From JAABRU01 sp050180235 (GTDB lineage: Bacteria; Desulfobacterota; Desulfobacteria; Desulfobacterales; Desulfococcaceae): a stretch of 14,516 nt of DNA. Where the stretch lies: NCBI GenBank assembly GCA_050180235.1, contig JBFXEJ010000133.1, positions 1 through 14,516 of the forward strand, written 5' to 3'. The notes below the pieces were generated by a model, which was not told the DNA's origin, did not search any database, and was given only the letters and a program-made list of their open reading frames with translations. Shown in pieces: positions 13,204 through 14,516 of the stretch (the stretch's first letter is position 1; every line of letters begins with the position of its first letter). The position numbers and the translations under genes are program-made.

Positions 13204-14516
13204 ATGTTCAAAAGATATGCTGTCGTTTTCACCCTGTTTCTTTTTGCCATTTTTTCACACCGGGTTTCAGCACAGATACCCATTGCCTTCATCATCGGAG
13301 GAACCCTCACCGTCAACGGAACCCTGATTACCCATCAGACAGGCAGTTCTTATACCTTTGAAGTCACCCGGACGGACGGGACTTCCTTTTCACCGCAGGC
13401 CGCAACAGCGGGAATAGAGGAAACCGGAGCCTATATCATTGAAATTCCGATGTATCATTCCACAACCCAGCCCAGCGGTGCGCACACCGGTGATTCAGCG
13501 GTCATTCATGTATATCTCAATGGACAGGAACTGAACGTTTTGTCTCCGGCACAGGGACAGATCACCATAGGGCAGGAAGGAAGTATTGAGGAGATCAACC
13601 TGAATGTGCAGGCACAGACTGTCCCTTCTTCACCTTCGGCCAATGCCGGGCCGGATCAGACTGTGGATTCAGGAGCGCAGGTTACTCTGGATGGTTCTGC
13701 TTCATCACCTGCCACATCCGGAGGTGTTCTGACCTATACATGGACGCAGAAATCCGGCACATCTGTCACTTTATCCAGCCCATCAGCAGTAAAACCGGTG
13801 TTTACTGCCCCCACTGTCAGTGCCGGACAGGAAATATCACTGGTGTTTGAGCTTAGCGTTAAAGATCCGAACAATGCAACGGCTGCGGACTCTGTCACTG
13901 TCAAAGTGCGGGGCCCTTCTGAAAATCGTCCTCCTGAAGCCAAAGCCGGTTCTGCGCAGACCGTGTATGCAGGAAACATGGTTACGCTCAGCGGGTCAGG
14001 TTCCTCTGATCCGGATGCGAATGAAATTCTTACATTTTTATGGGAACAGACCCAGGGAATTCAGGTGCTTCTGTCTGACACAGGCGCAGTGCAGCCCACA
14101 TTTATTGCCCCGGATCCGGGGCAGGGCGGAGAAGCGGAACTGACCTTTATGCTCACGGTGACGGATGCAGCCGGTCAGTGGGACTCGGACACTGTCACCA
14201 TAACCGTTCTTCGCCTGGCAGCAAACCGTGCCCCTCTTGCCAATGCAGGCCCGGATCAGACGGTGCAGGAAGGAGATACCGTCATTCTGGACGGTTCCAA
14301 TTCCACAGACCCGGATAACGGAGCAGACAGCGGCATTGTTTCCTGGTCATGGCGCCAGACAGACGGAACCTCCGTAACTCTCAGCAGTGCCGGAGAAAAA
14401 CAGGCCCGGTTTACAGCTTCTGGGGTTTCTTCCAGCGGAGAATCCCTGATTTTTGAACTGACAGTTACCGATAACGGGGGACTGAGCGGCACAGACAGTG
14501 TCATAATCAACGTAGT
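13204..14516 (+). CDS. exported PKD/REJ-like repeat protein, N-terminal 437 residues (gene runs off the window)
   Basis: This frame is open from ATG 13204 to the end of the window. AAAGG lies about 8 bases upstream. A signal peptide (MFKRYAVVFTLFLFAIFSHR, cut after VSA at 23) is followed by an N-terminal domain of about 110 residues that I do not recognise (29-137; GGTLTVNGTLITHQTGSSYT onward). Then come three tandem PKD/REJ-like immunoglobulin-fold units, at about 144-237, 241-337 and 341-437. Each opens like ANAGPDQTV, has a TLDGSxSxDPD strand and W-x-Q motif, and ends in LTVTDxxG...SVTITV. Such arrays form extended surface or secreted stalks, often carrying further binding or catalytic domains at the far end, which is not visible here. 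Units 1 and 3 share 24 of 27 bases exactly 600 bases apart, a sign of internal duplication. Confidence 0.9.
   Translation, partial: MFKRYAVVFTLFLFAIFSHRVSAQIPIAFIIGGTLTVNGTLITHQTGSSYTFEVTRTDGTSFSPQAATAGIEETGAYIIEIPMYHSTTQPSGAHTGDSAVIHVYLNGQELNVLSPAQGQITIGQEGSIEEINLNVQAQTVPSSPSANAGPDQTVDSGAQVTLDGSASSPATSGGVLTYTWTQKSGTSVTLSSPSAVKPVFTAPTVSAGQEISLVFELSVKDPNNATAADSVTVKVRGPSENRPPEAKAGSAQTVYAGNMVTLSGSGSSDPDANEILTFLWEQTQGIQVLLSDTGAVQPTFIAPDPGQGGEAELTFMLTVTDAAGQWDSDTVTITVLRLAANRAPLANAGPDQTVQEGDTVILDGSNSTDPDNGADSGIVSWSWRQTDGTSVTLSSAGEKQARFTASGVSSSGESLIFELTVTDNGGLSGTDSVIINV

Overview
The window looks like chromosomal DNA from a Gram-negative bacterium, most likely an anaerobic, sulfate-reducer-like member of the Desulfobacterota (former Deltaproteobacteria). 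The basis is the hisS-aspS pair, a cysteine-rich HisRS, an AspRS that opens like deltaproteobacterial homologues, a REC/LuxR regulator type I associate with this group, secreted thrombospondin-3/PKD-type proteins, and intergenic spaces full of palindromic repeats. Species cannot be fixed from sequence alone. No rRNA, tRNA, CRISPR array, transposase or prophage gene was seen.

Layout. (1) 1-343: a small antitoxin-like gene on the minus strand, apparently truncated, followed by what may be a remnant of a PIN toxin start. (2) 426-1844, minus: a NifU C-terminal Fe-S scaffold gene and a class I/II PLP aminotransferase, 18 bases apart. (3) 1845-2314: about 470 bases without a gene, holding two palindromic repeats. 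(4) 2315-4067, minus: tgt (queuosine tRNA modification) overlapping a LysE/RhtB exporter gene. (5) 4068-4625: a spacer with an AT-rich, MITE-like inverted repeat, then a near-consensus plus-strand promoter. (6) 4626-5649, plus: an unrecognised 143-residue protein and the thiol peroxidase Tpx. (7) 5650-6776: a second copy of a repeat seen in (3), a perfect hairpin, a carboxymuconolactone decarboxylase-like gene (minus), a strong hairpin terminator, two tandem TAA-flanked MITE-like units and a CCGG-rich palindrome. (8) 6777-9850, minus: the hisS-aspS operon, with a consensus promoter overlapped by an imperfect palindrome. (9) 10070-11619, plus: an unrecognised 179-residue protein whose stop overlaps the start of an orphan REC/coiled-coil/LuxR response regulator. 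(10) 11620-12123: a spacer with a degraded palindrome. (11) 12124-14516, plus: two exported proteins, one with calcium-binding TSP3-type loops and two GW...GYWIE repeats, the other an array of PKD/REJ-like domains that runs off the window.

The housekeeping genes (hisS, aspS, tgt, nifU-type) are intact and ordinary. The interest lies in three places: the dense, varied palindromic or MITE-like elements in almost every intergenic gap; the unknown protein coupled to the response regulator; and the pair of secreted repeat proteins at the right end. AspRS carries the His/Gly pair typical of non-discriminating enzymes, which implies tRNA-dependent Asn synthesis by GatCAB elsewhere in the genome. No defence or conflict system can be supported beyond the possible decayed toxin-antitoxin locus at the left edge.
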